A stretch of DNA of 7,745 bases, taken from Clostridiales bacterium (lineage in GTDB: Bacteria; Bacillota; Clostridia; Oscillospirales; CAG-272). The notes beneath the pieces are model-generated. The model was not told the DNA's origin and ran no database searches. It saw only the letters and a program-made list of their open reading frames with translations. Shown one piece after another: positions 1 to 6,628 of the stretch. A program made the position numbers and the translations under genes. The DNA lies in contig JAAZGC010000017.1 in NCBI GenBank assembly GCA_012511425.1, positions 1 to 7,745 on the forward strand, in the 5' to 3' direction. Positions within the stretch are counted from its first letter, which is position 1; each line of letters starts with the position of its first letter.

Positions 1-192
1 AAGGAGATGCGCCGGTATATCGATGAAAACGTCCGGCTCAACGTAAATGTGATGCTGAACACGGCGCTTACGAACACGAGGATCGAGATGACCGGAACCG
101 AAAGACAGCAGTTTTACGACAAATACATCCGGAACATGAAGCTCGAAATAAACGAAGAGGGATATGTAAATATAGAACTCGGAAGAAGATAA
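1..192 (+). CDS. 3' end of an unrecognised protein gene (5' truncated by window edge)
   Basis: An open frame runs from the left edge to a TAA at 190-192 and gives about 63 residues ending ELGRR. An ATG at 7-9 exists, but AAGGAG directly abuts it with no spacer, so it is unlikely to be the true start and the gene probably begins upstream. The peptide is charged and soluble, with Asn-rich and amphipathic stretches (DENVRLNVNVMLN, then a Lys/Glu-rich segment near YIRNMKLEINEEG), and has no membrane segment or cysteines. I do not recognise the family. The stop codon lies inside the left arm of the palindrome at 187-228, so the gene ends exactly at a putative terminator. It converges on the LytTR remnant on the other strand. 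Confidence 0.5.
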   Translation, partial: KEMRRYIDENVRLNVNVMLNTALTNTRIEMTGTERQQFYDKYIRNMKLEINEEGYVNIELGRR

Positions 193-228
193 GCTGCATC
201 CGGCCGCAAAGCGGCCGGATGCTTATCT
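187..228. terminator. Palindrome / bidirectional terminator-like hairpin embedding two stop codons
   Basis: A perfect 12-bp GC-rich stem (196-207 with 211-222, loop AAA 208-210) is extended outward by AGATAAGC/GCTTATCT, with two extra bases in the left arm. The outer arms contain TAA on each strand: 190-192 for the + gene, and the - strand TAA (plus coordinates 223-225) for the LytTR remnant. There is no real U-tract on either side, so it is a weak match to a canonical intrinsic terminator. Its position at two convergent gene ends still favours that role. Confidence 0.6.
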
Positions 229-456
229 GGTTCCCGAAAGGCTCAGATCGAAGCTCTGCGCCTGATTCAGGTTGATGATTTCCGAATTCGAGATTCGGAC
301 AAACCCCTCTTTTCGGCCGCACAGCCTCGATTCGAGTTCATACAGCCGCAGCCGCAGGGTAAATTCCCCTCCCCGCGTCTGCGCATATACCTTTCCGCCA
401 GACGACCAGACCCGGATGATATCCGCTTCCGGCAGCAAAACCTGCGGCTGCCGCCT
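223..456 (-). pseudogene. Remnant of a LytTR-family DNA-binding domain
   Basis: Read on the - strand, this frame gives about 70 residues that resemble the LytTR output domain. An ADIIRVWSSGGKVYAQT segment (the strand and turn that open the domain) is followed by FTLRLRLYELESRL, then EGFVRISNSEIINLNQ and DLSLSGT. In the family these map to the 'YELEE.LP..F.RVSKS.I.N...I' core. LytTR regulators bind DNA through this beta-rich domain and usually carry an N-terminal receiver or a short helical region. Here nothing coherent lies upstream: an in-frame stop sits at 457-459. The last ~20 family residues (the 'VSRRY' strand) are replaced by a stop within the 187-228 palindrome. The only available starts are weak (TTG at 438) and I see no ribosome site. 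I call it a gene relic; an expressed mini-LytTR protein is less likely. Confidence 0.72.
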
Positions 457-474
457 TCAAAGTTGGCGGCAGCC
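446..474. terminator. 10-bp hairpin just upstream of the YjbQ promoter
   Basis: GGCTGCCGCC (446-455) pairs perfectly with GGCGGCAGCC (465-474) across a 9-nt loop. It ends two bases before the -35 element at 477. A T-run (483-489) follows only after TATTGACA, so it is not a clean intrinsic terminator on the + strand. It could insulate the promoter from upstream transcription or act as an operator-like site. Only the inverted repeat is directly seen. Confidence 0.45.
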
Positions 475-476
475 TA

Positions 477-505
477 TTGACATTTTTTTATTAAAACTGT
501 ATAAT
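477..505 (+). promoter_or_regulatory. Consensus sigma-A promoter for the YjbQ gene
   Basis: TTGACA (477-482) and TATAAT (500-505) both match the consensus exactly and are separated by the optimal 17 bp of AT-rich spacer. Transcription should start near 512, about 22 nt before the ATG. AGGGAG (521-526) is the ribosome site, 7 nt from the start codon at 534. The strength suggests constitutive expression unless the adjacent hairpin is an operator. Confidence 0.88.
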
Positions 506-533
506 ATATAAAAAAGGACAAGGGAGAAAAAAT

Positions 534-1163
534 ATGGAATTCAAAGTCGTTCAAAAGGAAATCAAGCTTCAGTCCCGCGGATGGATGCCGACTTTTCACT
601 GCATCACCCCGGATGTGCGGAAGATCGCCGAGGAATCGGGGATCAAAAACGGCACCTGCGCCGTCGTGTCGCACCACACCACCTGCTCCGTCATGATTCA
701 GGAAGCCAGCCACGACGTAAACAGCTTCGACCTCGAGTATCTGCAGATGGATCTGCTTGAGATCATGCGCAAAATCGCCCCCGACTACACGCAGGAAGGG
801 CAGTACCACCATCCGGGACCCGTTCACCTGCAGTTCGGCCGCTATGTGAACGAGCCCGGCGATTTCACCTCGATGAACACCGACGGCCACCTCCGCTCCG
901 TCTTCCTCGGCCGCTCCGAGACGATTACCGTCATTGACGGCAAGCTGGAATTAGGGGAATTTGCGCATATCTTCTTCATCGACTGGGACCGCGTCCGCGC
1001 CCGCCCGCGCAAAGCGCTGATAACGGTAATGGGCACCACCGAAGATGTCGGCTCAAGGGAATACAACGGCGGAGAAGTCGTGAACACCCTGCGGAAATAT
1101 ACCGACGAGCAGAAGGAGTATATGCCGGAGTTTGATTTACAGCTGAAAAACAGGCTTAAGTAA
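534..1163 (+). CDS. YjbQ / UPF0047 family protein (secondary thiamine-phosphate synthase-like)
   Basis: The 209-residue product carries the UPF0047 core. GTCAVVSHHTTCSVMIQE (about 40-57) is the conserved HTT/S strand. NTDGHLRSVFLGRSETI (about 115-131) and GKLELGEFAHIFFIDWD (about 136-152) form the second half, with the conserved HL, LG and final acidic strand. The family is a small cytoplasmic beta-barrel protein. E. coli YjbQ has weak thiamine-phosphate synthase activity, but the physiological role is unsettled. The usual length is about 130-140 residues; this one is longer because of an inserted helical and His-rich segment at about 60-113 (including GQYHHPGPVH) and a charged tail of about 40 residues. 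That marks a longer sub-branch, not a fusion. The start is supported by AGGGAG at 7-nt spacing and by the promoter upstream. It is monocistronic and ends at the 1201-1250 terminator. Confidence 0.88.
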   Translation: MEFKVVQKEIKLQSRGWMPTFHCITPDVRKIAEESGIKNGTCAVVSHHTTCSVMIQEASHDVNSFDLEYLQMDLLEIMRKIAPDYTQEGQYHHPGPVHLQFGRYVNEPGDFTSMNTDGHLRSVFLGRSETITVIDGKLELGEFAHIFFIDWDRVRARPRKALITVMGTTEDVGSREYNGGEVVNTLRKYTDEQKEYMPEFDLQLKNRLK

Positions 1164-1200
1164 GTCTCGCACTTTATAAGTTGGAAAAACATAAAAAGAC

Positions 1201-1250
1201 AAAGACCCTCCCGCGGCAGGATGATTTAAATCCGCCGCGGGAGGGGTCTT
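1201..1250. terminator. Bidirectional intrinsic terminator between convergent genes
   Basis: A GC-rich stem (1204-1217 with 1234-1248, one bulged G, 16-nt loop) lies between the YjbQ stop at 1163 and the esterase stop at 1268. On the + strand it is followed by TCTTATGTTT. On the - strand it is followed by TTTGTCTTTTTATGTTTTT, a better U-rich tract. It should therefore end the three-gene - strand operon and also serve the + strand YjbQ gene. Confidence 0.82.
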
Positions 1251-1267
1251 ATGTTTAGCTGAACACT

Positions 1268-2047
1268 TTACCTCGCCGCAATCCCGGCAAACGCCTCGTA
1301 ATACCTTTCCCCCAGCTCATAGAGCGCCTGGCGGCAGAAGTGGATGGTGTCGCCTTTGCAGGGGTTGCCTGCGGGATCCTGATCGTTCGAAATAAGCCCG
1401 TCGGTTTCGACAAAGGCGGCGCTTCCGGCGTCGCTGCATACGGCGCGCATCGCCTTTATGACCGGTGCGACTATTCCGGCGTTCATCTCCGACCACTGCC
1501 GGACGAAGTCTCCCGCAATGAACGGCAGGTTCGGCACATCATACATTTCCCGGATGAGCTTTATAAAAGTCATCAGATGATTGTAATGTATGTCATATGT
1601 CGCGTTGAGCGAAGCGTCCGTCTCTCCCTGATGCCAGAGCACCGCGGCAAGCCGGTTTTCCGGGTTCAGCTCAAGCGCCGTTTTAATCATCGCCGTCATC
1701 CGGACGAACAGCGGGTCCTGCGGCTTCCAGTTCCCGTCGAGGAATCCGGTCCCGCCGACGGCGGCGCGTATTATAAGCACTTTCCGGCCTTCTTCGAGTC
1801 TTCCGTCTTCGATGTATTTTCTTGCGAAAGAGAGGGAGAAGTTGGAGCAGATCAGATTGTCGTAAATAATCTCCCTTGCCGGCTCGAAATGAAAGTCCTT
1901 CGGAACCTGCCAGTCGCCTGCGAGGTACCAGACGCGGTAATCGAGCTTGAACGGGTTCTGTGCATTGCCGAATCCGGTTCCGTCGCTGTTTGACTGTCCC
2001 GCCTGAACGATGATGTCGAATTTTTCTTTGTCGAAATCTCTGAGCAT
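1268..2047 (-). CDS. Sialate O-acetylesterase-like (SASA/SGNH) carbohydrate esterase
   Basis: The 259-residue product has the SASA-family (Pfam DUF303-type) signature. IIVQAGQSNSDG (about 12-23) carries the nucleophile Ser19 of the GQSN block. RAAVGGTGF (about 94-102) gives the Gly of the oxyanion hole. VLWHQGETD (about 136-144) is the hallmark 'HQGE' block, and GDTIHF (about 232-237) supplies the catalytic Asp-His pair. Such enzymes remove O-acetyl groups from sugars (sialic acid, xylan or other glycans); the exact substrate cannot be read here. There is no signal peptide, so it acts in the cytoplasm. The start is fixed by GGAGG (- strand, plus 2054-2058), 6 nt before the ATG. It is the last gene of the operon, 35 nt after the GH2 gene, and would deacetylate the oligosaccharide the other two enzymes act on. 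Confidence 0.9.
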   Translation of the reverse strand: MLRDFDKEKFDIIVQAGQSNSDGTGFGNAQNPFKLDYRVWYLAGDWQVPKDFHFEPAREIIYDNLICSNFSLSFARKYIEDGRLEEGRKVLIIRAAVGGTGFLDGNWKPQDPLFVRMTAMIKTALELNPENRLAAVLWHQGETDASLNATYDIHYNHLMTFIKLIREMYDVPNLPFIAGDFVRQWSEMNAGIVAPVIKAMRAVCSDAGSAAFVETDGLISNDQDPAGNPCKGDTIHFCRQALYELGERYYEAFAGIAAR

Positions 2048-2082
2048 GATAAGCCTCCGATTATTTTAATTTATATGGTTTT

Positions 2083-3860
2083 TTAATTCTGATTTTCCGT
2101 CTGCGCCGCTGCGCCGCTTTCCTTCCAGTATTCGGCGATCGCCCCGACGCACTTTTTGGGTTTCCGGTCTCTTGTGAATATGCCGTATGGGCTGATATCC
2201 GAGCCGAAGAATACTGTGCCGTCCTCCGCCCTCTCCCATTCGTGGTCGGCGAAATGCCAGATCGCGTATCCGGCGAGCCGTTTCTCCAACGCCCGCATAT
2301 CACAGAGCAGCGCGTCCCGCTGCTTTTCTTCGTCTTTAATGCCGTCGGCGATTTTACCGGTCGGATAGCCGAATTCGGTCACGACAACCGGCTTGCCGGG
2401 AAATTTTTCCCGGAATATAGCCATCTTTTCGTCCCAGAACGCGGCCGCGTGCAGGTCGTGTTCGGGGGTGATATCGCCGGAGCCGGTAACGCTGTTGTGC
2501 TCCATGGTGACATAGGCGTTGATGCAGATAACATCGTCATAAGTGAACAGCGAAGATACGAGTTCTTTATCATACCACCAGCATCCCTGAGTAACGTGGG
2601 TAACAAGGCGGGAGCCGTCGAGCTGCTTTATATACCGTATCAGCGCGTCGTTCATAAGGCGGATTTCCGGGACGCCTTCGTTCGATTCGTTGCTGACCGA
2701 CCAGAAGATGACGCAGGGATGATTGAATCCCTTTCTATCATTTCCTTCGCCGCGGTTTTTGCGTTCAGAAACATCTGCGGCAGGGCGCGCCGGGTTTCCT
2801 TTTCGTTATATTCTTTAATTGCCACCATCGGCGCGTTGAGAGGCAATTCCGCAAGCACCGCAAGGCCGAGACGGTCGCAGATATCGAGCTCTTCTTCGCT
2901 GTGCGGATAATGGCAGAACCGGACGAAGTTCGCCCCCAGCTGCTTCATTATCCGGAAATCCCGCTCCGAGTTTTCGATATCCGCAGCGTTCATTTTGTCC
3001 GGGGAATCTTCGTGGCGGTCGAAGCCGCGCAGCCGCAGCTCTTTCCCGTTCAGAAGGATTTTTCCGTCTTTTACGCATATATCCCGGACGCCGAAAGAAA
3101 TATCGTAAGCGTCGGCGATATTTTCCGCCGTCATTATCGTTTTGCAGATATACATCGCGGGGTTGTCCGGCTCCCAGAGCTCAAAGGCGTCGAGCGGAAA
3201 GAATGCTTCTGCCGACGCTTCCGACATCGGGGGGACAGTCAGGGCAGTCTGCGCGGCAAGACCGTTTTTGGGACAGGTGTGCCGGATGCGGATTGTCTTT
3301 GCGGTTTCGGCGGTGTTTATAATCTCCGTCACCATTTTAAGAGAGGTGTCGGTTTTTACCGCTTTTACATTGCCTATGTAACAGACGGGGGTGTTGTACA
3401 GAGACACGCCGCGGATTATTCCGCCGTGGCCCCGCCAGAAATGGCTCGGCGGCAGCATTCCGGGAATTATGCGGTTATTGACCCGGACGCAGATCAGGTT
3501 TTCGCCGGTGATTATATATTTTGACACTTCGAAACGGAAAGGCAGGTATCCGCCGACATGGGAGCCGACCGGCTGCTCGTTTATCCAGATGTCCGCCCTG
3601 TAATTGACGGCGGCAAATTCCAGCCAGACAAGAGCCCCCTGCGTTTCATACCACTTGAAGGTCCTGCGGAACCAGAAGGTGCCCCTATATCCCGCATATT
3701 CCTGCGCCGCGCCTTCAAAGGTGCAGGGTATCGCGGCTTCCCGCCAGAGCGACATGTCGCAGGATGCGAGCATATATCCCTTTTCCCCGCCGATGTCGTC
3801 TTTGTCCGGCAGGAAATTCCAGACGCCGCTGAGGTCGGTCATGTTGATTCTTTTATTCAT
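2083..3860 (-). pseudogene. Glycoside hydrolase family 2 (beta-glucuronidase/beta-galactosidase type), frameshifted
   Basis: Two overlapping - strand frames together give 592 residues, a normal size for a GH2 beta-glucuronidase. An N-terminal jelly-roll (about 9-155, DLSGVWNF, then YRGTFWFRRTF, then HFWRGHGGIIRGV) precedes an Ig-like domain (about 163-260) and a TIM barrel (about 265-592). The barrel holds LRLRGFDRHEDSPD (276-287), the acid/base in WSVSNES (Glu about 392) and the nucleophile in VVTEFGYPTG (Glu about 496). Frame one fails after ...EMIERD (plus 2727-2729) and the barrel resumes one base out of register with NHPCVIFWSVSNES. One T has been lost near 2725-2728, where the family has F/Y-NHP. 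As read, the product stops without either catalytic residue. The ATG at 3860 gives the standard N-terminus; the longer frame to 4043 only overlaps the upstream gene. The ribosome site is weak (AGG, about 10 nt away), so coupling with the gene ending 23 nt upstream is likely. Substrate (glucuronide or galactoside) is not determined. A sequencing error is possible. Confidence 0.88.
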
Positions 3861-3883
3861 AGTATTTCTGCCTGTCATGCGGT

Positions 3884-5782
3884 TTATTGTCCGGACGAGT
3901 CTTTTTCGGGAAGGATATCCGTCAGCATCATTCCCATCAGGATTTCCGCCACCGTCCAGCCGGATTCGCAGCAGTTCGCCGCCCAGCCGACATCGTGCGG
4001 GCAGCCGTAAGCCTCCTCCAAATCCATATCGAAAGCCCGGCACCAGGCGCCGTTGATCAAAGGGTTCGACGAATACATCTGAGTGCGGATATAGAAGGTG
4101 ACGACGTTTTTCCAGAGATCGCGGAAATACCTATCGTTCGTGGCATAATAAGCGTAGGCAAAGCCGATCGGCAGCCAGTTCATCGAGTAGAGCGAGTCGG
4201 TGACCGGGTCGCCGTTTTCGGTCAGCAGCGAACATTCGCCGGTCGATTCCCGGCTGCAGGACGCCTTGTAGCCGGTGTCCCATTCCCGGTAGCCGCCGAA
4301 AGGATGCCGGTTTTTTTCGAGGTCATTCGTCACTCTGTAAAGGAATTCCCTGTGCTTTTCCTCTCCGGTCGCGTCACAGAGCGCAGCGAGCGGGAAGATA
4401 AGGCGGCACATCTCCTGCGTTTCGCTCTGTTCCCGGCGGGTTTCCGGGTAGAGCGACATAATAGTTTCAAGCCCCTTCCGGGCGGTTTCGAGGTATTCTG
4501 TCTTGCCGCACTTTTTGTAAGCCAGCAGCAGCGCCGCAAGATAATACGCGGTATAATGAGCGCTCGGCAGGCCGTGATCGCTTTCTCTTATCTCTTCAAG
4601 CTTCCGCGCGTCGAGATTCCAGATGTCATAGCGCGCGTGCGGCAGCCCGTCGCGGCAGGTGACGCCGACGAGGAAGTCGAGGCAGGAGCAGATGTCGGCG
4701 AAAAACCGCTCGTCGTCCATATAAAGCGCGCACAGCAGCGCTGGGAAAACAGCTCTTGCCGCGTCGTCGGGATAGCAGACGTTCCAGGCATCGTAGCTCC
4801 AGCGCATCATCCCGTAAAAGGGGTCTTTTCGGATAACAAATACTTTGTGCATGAATTTCCGGATGTTCTCCGCGATGCCGATATGATATTTGTCGCCGGT
4901 CAGACGGCCGTACATATAAAATGCGCCGGCGGCTTCGCCGCAGCAGTCGTTTCTGACGGTATCTGCCGTCAGCTGTTTCGCGTCGGGCAGAATGTTGTGC
5001 CGGACGCCTTCGCGGATGCCGCCGCAGCCGCCGTCGACAAGGAAGCCGCGAAGCCAGCGGATGCCGTTTTCGACCGCCGTTTTCCTTGCGGTCTCCCATT
5101 CGGCGGGGTCATTCAGATCCGCATCGGTTCCGTATCGCACGACCGGTTCCGGCATATACCGAGGTTCGCTGCCGGTCAAAAACCGGCAGATGTATTTCAC
5201 CGGCTTTTCCCAATTCCCGCGCGGGGCGAATCTTGCCTTGTTGAAATTCCGCATATTGAACAGCGCCCAGAGGATGTTTTCGCCGATTTTAAACATGCCG
5301 GGTCTGCTGTTTTTGAGGATTTCGTCGGGAGCCATATCGGTGTGCGTATGCGCGATGATCTGTTCTTTAAAGACGAGCAGCGGCGTCGTCCCCGGCACCG
5401 AAAACCAGGGGGTTATGAGCTGCCCGGCTTCATCGTCTAAAAGATCCCCCGTCTTAAGTCCGGGGATTCCCTCTTCGCTGTCCGGCTCAATATATATCAG
5501 CCGGCTGCGGGTCGTGTCGACAGGACCCGCGGAATAGATCGAGCGGAAGGCGCCGATGGATTCAAGGAAAATCCTTTTCCCCCCGTCCGCTTCATTTTCC
5601 AGCTTCAGGCGCAGGCGGGCGTCGAGCGTCATGCCGCCGTCGCCGAGTACGCAGAATGCGTCATATCCGCAGATATCGCCTCTTATCGCCTCGTCAAACG
5701 ACAAGATTTCCGTCTGCGCGGGGCAGCTGAGCAGCACGTCCGCAAGGTCGCAGGATTCGTTTGTAATAATGAGAAGCTTAAT
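3884..5782 (-). CDS. Two-domain protein: GATase-like N-terminus plus helical six-hairpin-glycosidase-like C-terminus
   Basis: This is the first gene of the operon, about 632 residues if it starts at the ATT at 5782. I do not recognise a named family. The first ~200 residues alternate short hydrophobic strands and helices (KLLIITNES, YDAFCVLGDGG, GKRIFLESIGAF, RLIYIEPD, LLVFKEQIIAHTHTD), as in glutamine-amidotransferase-like or beta-galactosidase-trimerisation domains. No clear catalytic Cys-His pair is visible. From about 220 to the end it is helical and rich in aromatics and acids (NGIRWLRGFL, RNDCCGEAAGAFYMYG, RWSYDAWNVCYPDDAARAVFPAL, HYTAYYLAALLLAYKK, SMNWLPIGFAYAYYA, WAANCCESGW). The evenly spaced helical hairpins suggest an (alpha/alpha)6 toroid of the six-hairpin glycosidase superfamily. 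There is no signal peptide or membrane helix, so it is probably cytoplasmic. Co-transcription with GH2 and an esterase supports a glycan-degrading role. A GTG at 5737 is the first conventional start but lacks a ribosome site. Catalysis and substrate are inference only. Confidence 0.72.
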   Translation of the reverse strand: MKLLIITNESCDLADVLLSCPAQTEILSFDEAIRGDICGYDAFCVLGDGGMTLDARLRLKLENEADGGKRIFLESIGAFRSIYSAGPVDTTRSRLIYIEPDSEEGIPGLKTGDLLDDEAGQLITPWFSVPGTTPLLVFKEQIIAHTHTDMAPDEILKNSRPGMFKIGENILWALFNMRNFNKARFAPRGNWEKPVKYICRFLTGSEPRYMPEPVVRYGTDADLNDPAEWETARKTAVENGIRWLRGFLVDGGCGGIREGVRHNILPDAKQLTADTVRNDCCGEAAGAFYMYGRLTGDKYHIGIAENIRKFMHKVFVIRKDPFYGMMRWSYDAWNVCYPDDAARAVFPALLCALYMDDERFFADICSCLDFLVGVTCRDGLPHARYDIWNLDARKLEEIRESDHGLPSAHYTAYYLAALLLAYKKCGKTEYLETARKGLETIMSLYPETRREQSETQEMCRLIFPLAALCDATGEEKHREFLYRVTNDLEKNRHPFGGYREWDTGYKASCSRESTGECSLLTENGDPVTDSLYSMNWLPIGFAYAYYATNDRYFRDLWKNVVTFYIRTQMYSSNPLINGAWCRAFDMDLEEAYGCPHDVGWAANCCESGWTVAEILMGMMLTDILPEKDSSGQ

Positions 5783-5792
5783 GGTGTTAAAT

Positions 5793-5799
5793 CCCCCTC
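5793..5799 (-). promoter_or_regulatory. Ribosome binding site implying an ATT start codon
   Basis: On the - strand GAGGGGG lies 10 nt before ATT (5782-5780), which begins ATT-AAG-CTT-CTC and reads (M)KLLIITNES, a classic N-terminal beta-strand. The frame is closed by a TGA at 5798-5800, and no ATG, GTG or TTG exists between that stop and the GTG at 5737. The GTG at 5737 has no purine-rich site upstream. The ATT is therefore the best-placed initiation codon, as known for infC, or else a mutated ATG. Confidence 0.6.
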
Positions 5800-5826
5800 A
5801 TTTTCATTTATTTTTGTACCGAATAC

Positions 5827-5855
5827 ATCTTAACAAAATCGCGGTTTTATGTCAA
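5827..5855 (-). promoter_or_regulatory. Promoter of the three-gene carbohydrate operon
   Basis: On the - strand an exact TTGACA (plus 5850-5855) is followed after 17 bp by TAAGAT (plus 5827-5832), which matches 4 of 6 bases of the -10 consensus. The predicted start of transcription near 5820 leaves a leader of about 38 nt containing the GAGGGGG site. No other promoter-like gap exists inside the operon (spacings of 23 and 35 nt), so all three genes should depend on it. Confidence 0.78.
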
Positions 5856-5918
5856 TACCCGCGGCAGATATTTTTACAATACTTTATTAAAACGGACAAT
5901 ATTAATTTTGCCGGGATG

Positions 5919-5927
5919 TGATATAAT
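5919..5927 (+). promoter_or_regulatory. Extended -10 promoter for the phosphotransferase-like gene
   Basis: TGATATAAT combines the TG of an extended -10 (5919-5920) with a perfect TATAAT (5922-5927). The -35 region at 17-bp spacing (about TATTAA) is poor, as is usual for extended -10 promoters. Transcription would start near 5934, about 50 nt before the ATG at 5985. It is divergent from the operon promoter, with the two -10 boxes about 90 bp apart. Confidence 0.7.
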
Positions 5928-5984
5928 GGTATCATAAATGTGACTTTTTCGCGGCGGATACGAATTTCGGAAGGAAATCGACAT

Positions 5985-6569
5985 ATGAATCAAATAATCG
6001 GAATAATCGGAATTATCGAAGACAACCATAACCTGACAGTTTTCGATATCCGCTTGCTTGACAGTCATTTCGGCACGGAAATTTATAAAATCGATACCGA
6101 CAAGGGCGAATATATCGTGAAAGCGATGCCGTCCGGCATGGAACTATCCGAATGCGAAGGGCTTGTAACCGAGTATCTTGCGGGCAAAGAGATTAAAACG
6201 GCGCGTCTCCGCAGAAGCAGACAAGGCGGCTTTATTGTCAAGGCTTCCGACAGGCAGATTACGGTTCAGGAATTTATTAAAGGCAGAACTTATGAAGTCA
6301 GCACAGCGCCGGATTGGCTGATGACAAAGTCGGCGGAAACGCTCGGCAAAATCAATGCGGTTCTTTCGGAATATGACGTTAAAGCGATGCCGTATCTTCT
6401 TTATTTTTGGCATTGTATCTGCAACTACGTGCCCGGCGAGCTGCCGAACATTCCCGAAAGCTATAAACCGACGGCAATTCTGATACAAAAGCTCCTTGCG
6501 TGGCTTTATGACAATGTTGACCGGCTGTCGAATGACCTGTCCTCCCGGAAATTGAACCGGCACAATTAA
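5985..6569 (+). pseudogene. Truncated aminoglycoside-phosphotransferase/choline-kinase-family (APH-like) gene
   Basis: The 194-residue frame matches the N-lobe and hinge of APH/CotS-like kinases. FGTEIYKIDTDKGEYIVKAM (about 29-48) is the nucleotide-binding sheet with the beta3 lysine (about 46). CEGLVTEYLAG is the N-lobe helix, ITVQEFIKGRTYE (about 92-104) the hinge strand, and DWLMTKSAETLGKINAVL the following helix. These kinases are usually about 300-340 residues with an HGD catalytic loop and a DxD metal site; both are absent. After LSND (6525-6536) the frame reads a non-family tail to the TAA at 6569. In the -1 register the DNA continues LPEIEPAQLIAAGQSSAEYP to a stop at 6604, so a one-base deletion near 6537-6543 is likely. 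Even repaired, the C-lobe is missing. GGAAGGAAA (5969-5977) sets the ATG at 5985 over an in-frame ATG at 5940. No substrate can be assigned, and kinase activity is not expected. Confidence 0.75.
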
Positions 6570-6628
6570 TCGCGGCAGGACAAAGTTCCGCCGAATATCC
6601 GTAATTTGATTTTACAGGAGATATCATC

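Noticed and set aside
193..533. Small + strand frame at 272-511 in the gene-poor stretch
   Set aside because: It is the complement of the LytTR core and runs through the hairpin and promoter. The stretch is better explained by the relic, the 446-474 hairpin and the promoter.
1340..1993. 217-codon open frame on the + strand
   Set aside because: It lies opposite the GQSN esterase, which has all its family motifs and a good ribosome site; the antisense product has none.
2242..2910. 222-codon + strand frame across the GH2 frameshift
   Set aside because: It is antisense to a region with both GH2 catalytic motifs and resembles no family.
3861..4043. N-terminal extension of the GH2 gene to a start at 4043
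   Set aside because: The extra residues overlap the upstream gene by 160 bases and are Gly/Arg-rich without family similarity; MNKRINMTDLSGVWNF from 3860 is the normal GH2 beginning.
3887..5440. 517-codon open frame on the + strand
   Set aside because: It is antisense to the operon's first gene, whose frame has the ordered protein-like composition, operon spacing and promoter. The + frame translation is Arg/Val/Ala-rich with no recognisable motif, as expected from GC-rich shadow frames.
5940..5984. Earlier ATG start for the APH-like gene
   Set aside because: It is only about 6 nt from the predicted transcription start and has no ribosome site, whereas GGAAGGAAA is well spaced before 5985.
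6144..6563. 139-codon - strand frame over the APH-like gene
   Set aside because: It is a shadow of the kinase N-lobe frame and has no motif or ribosome site.
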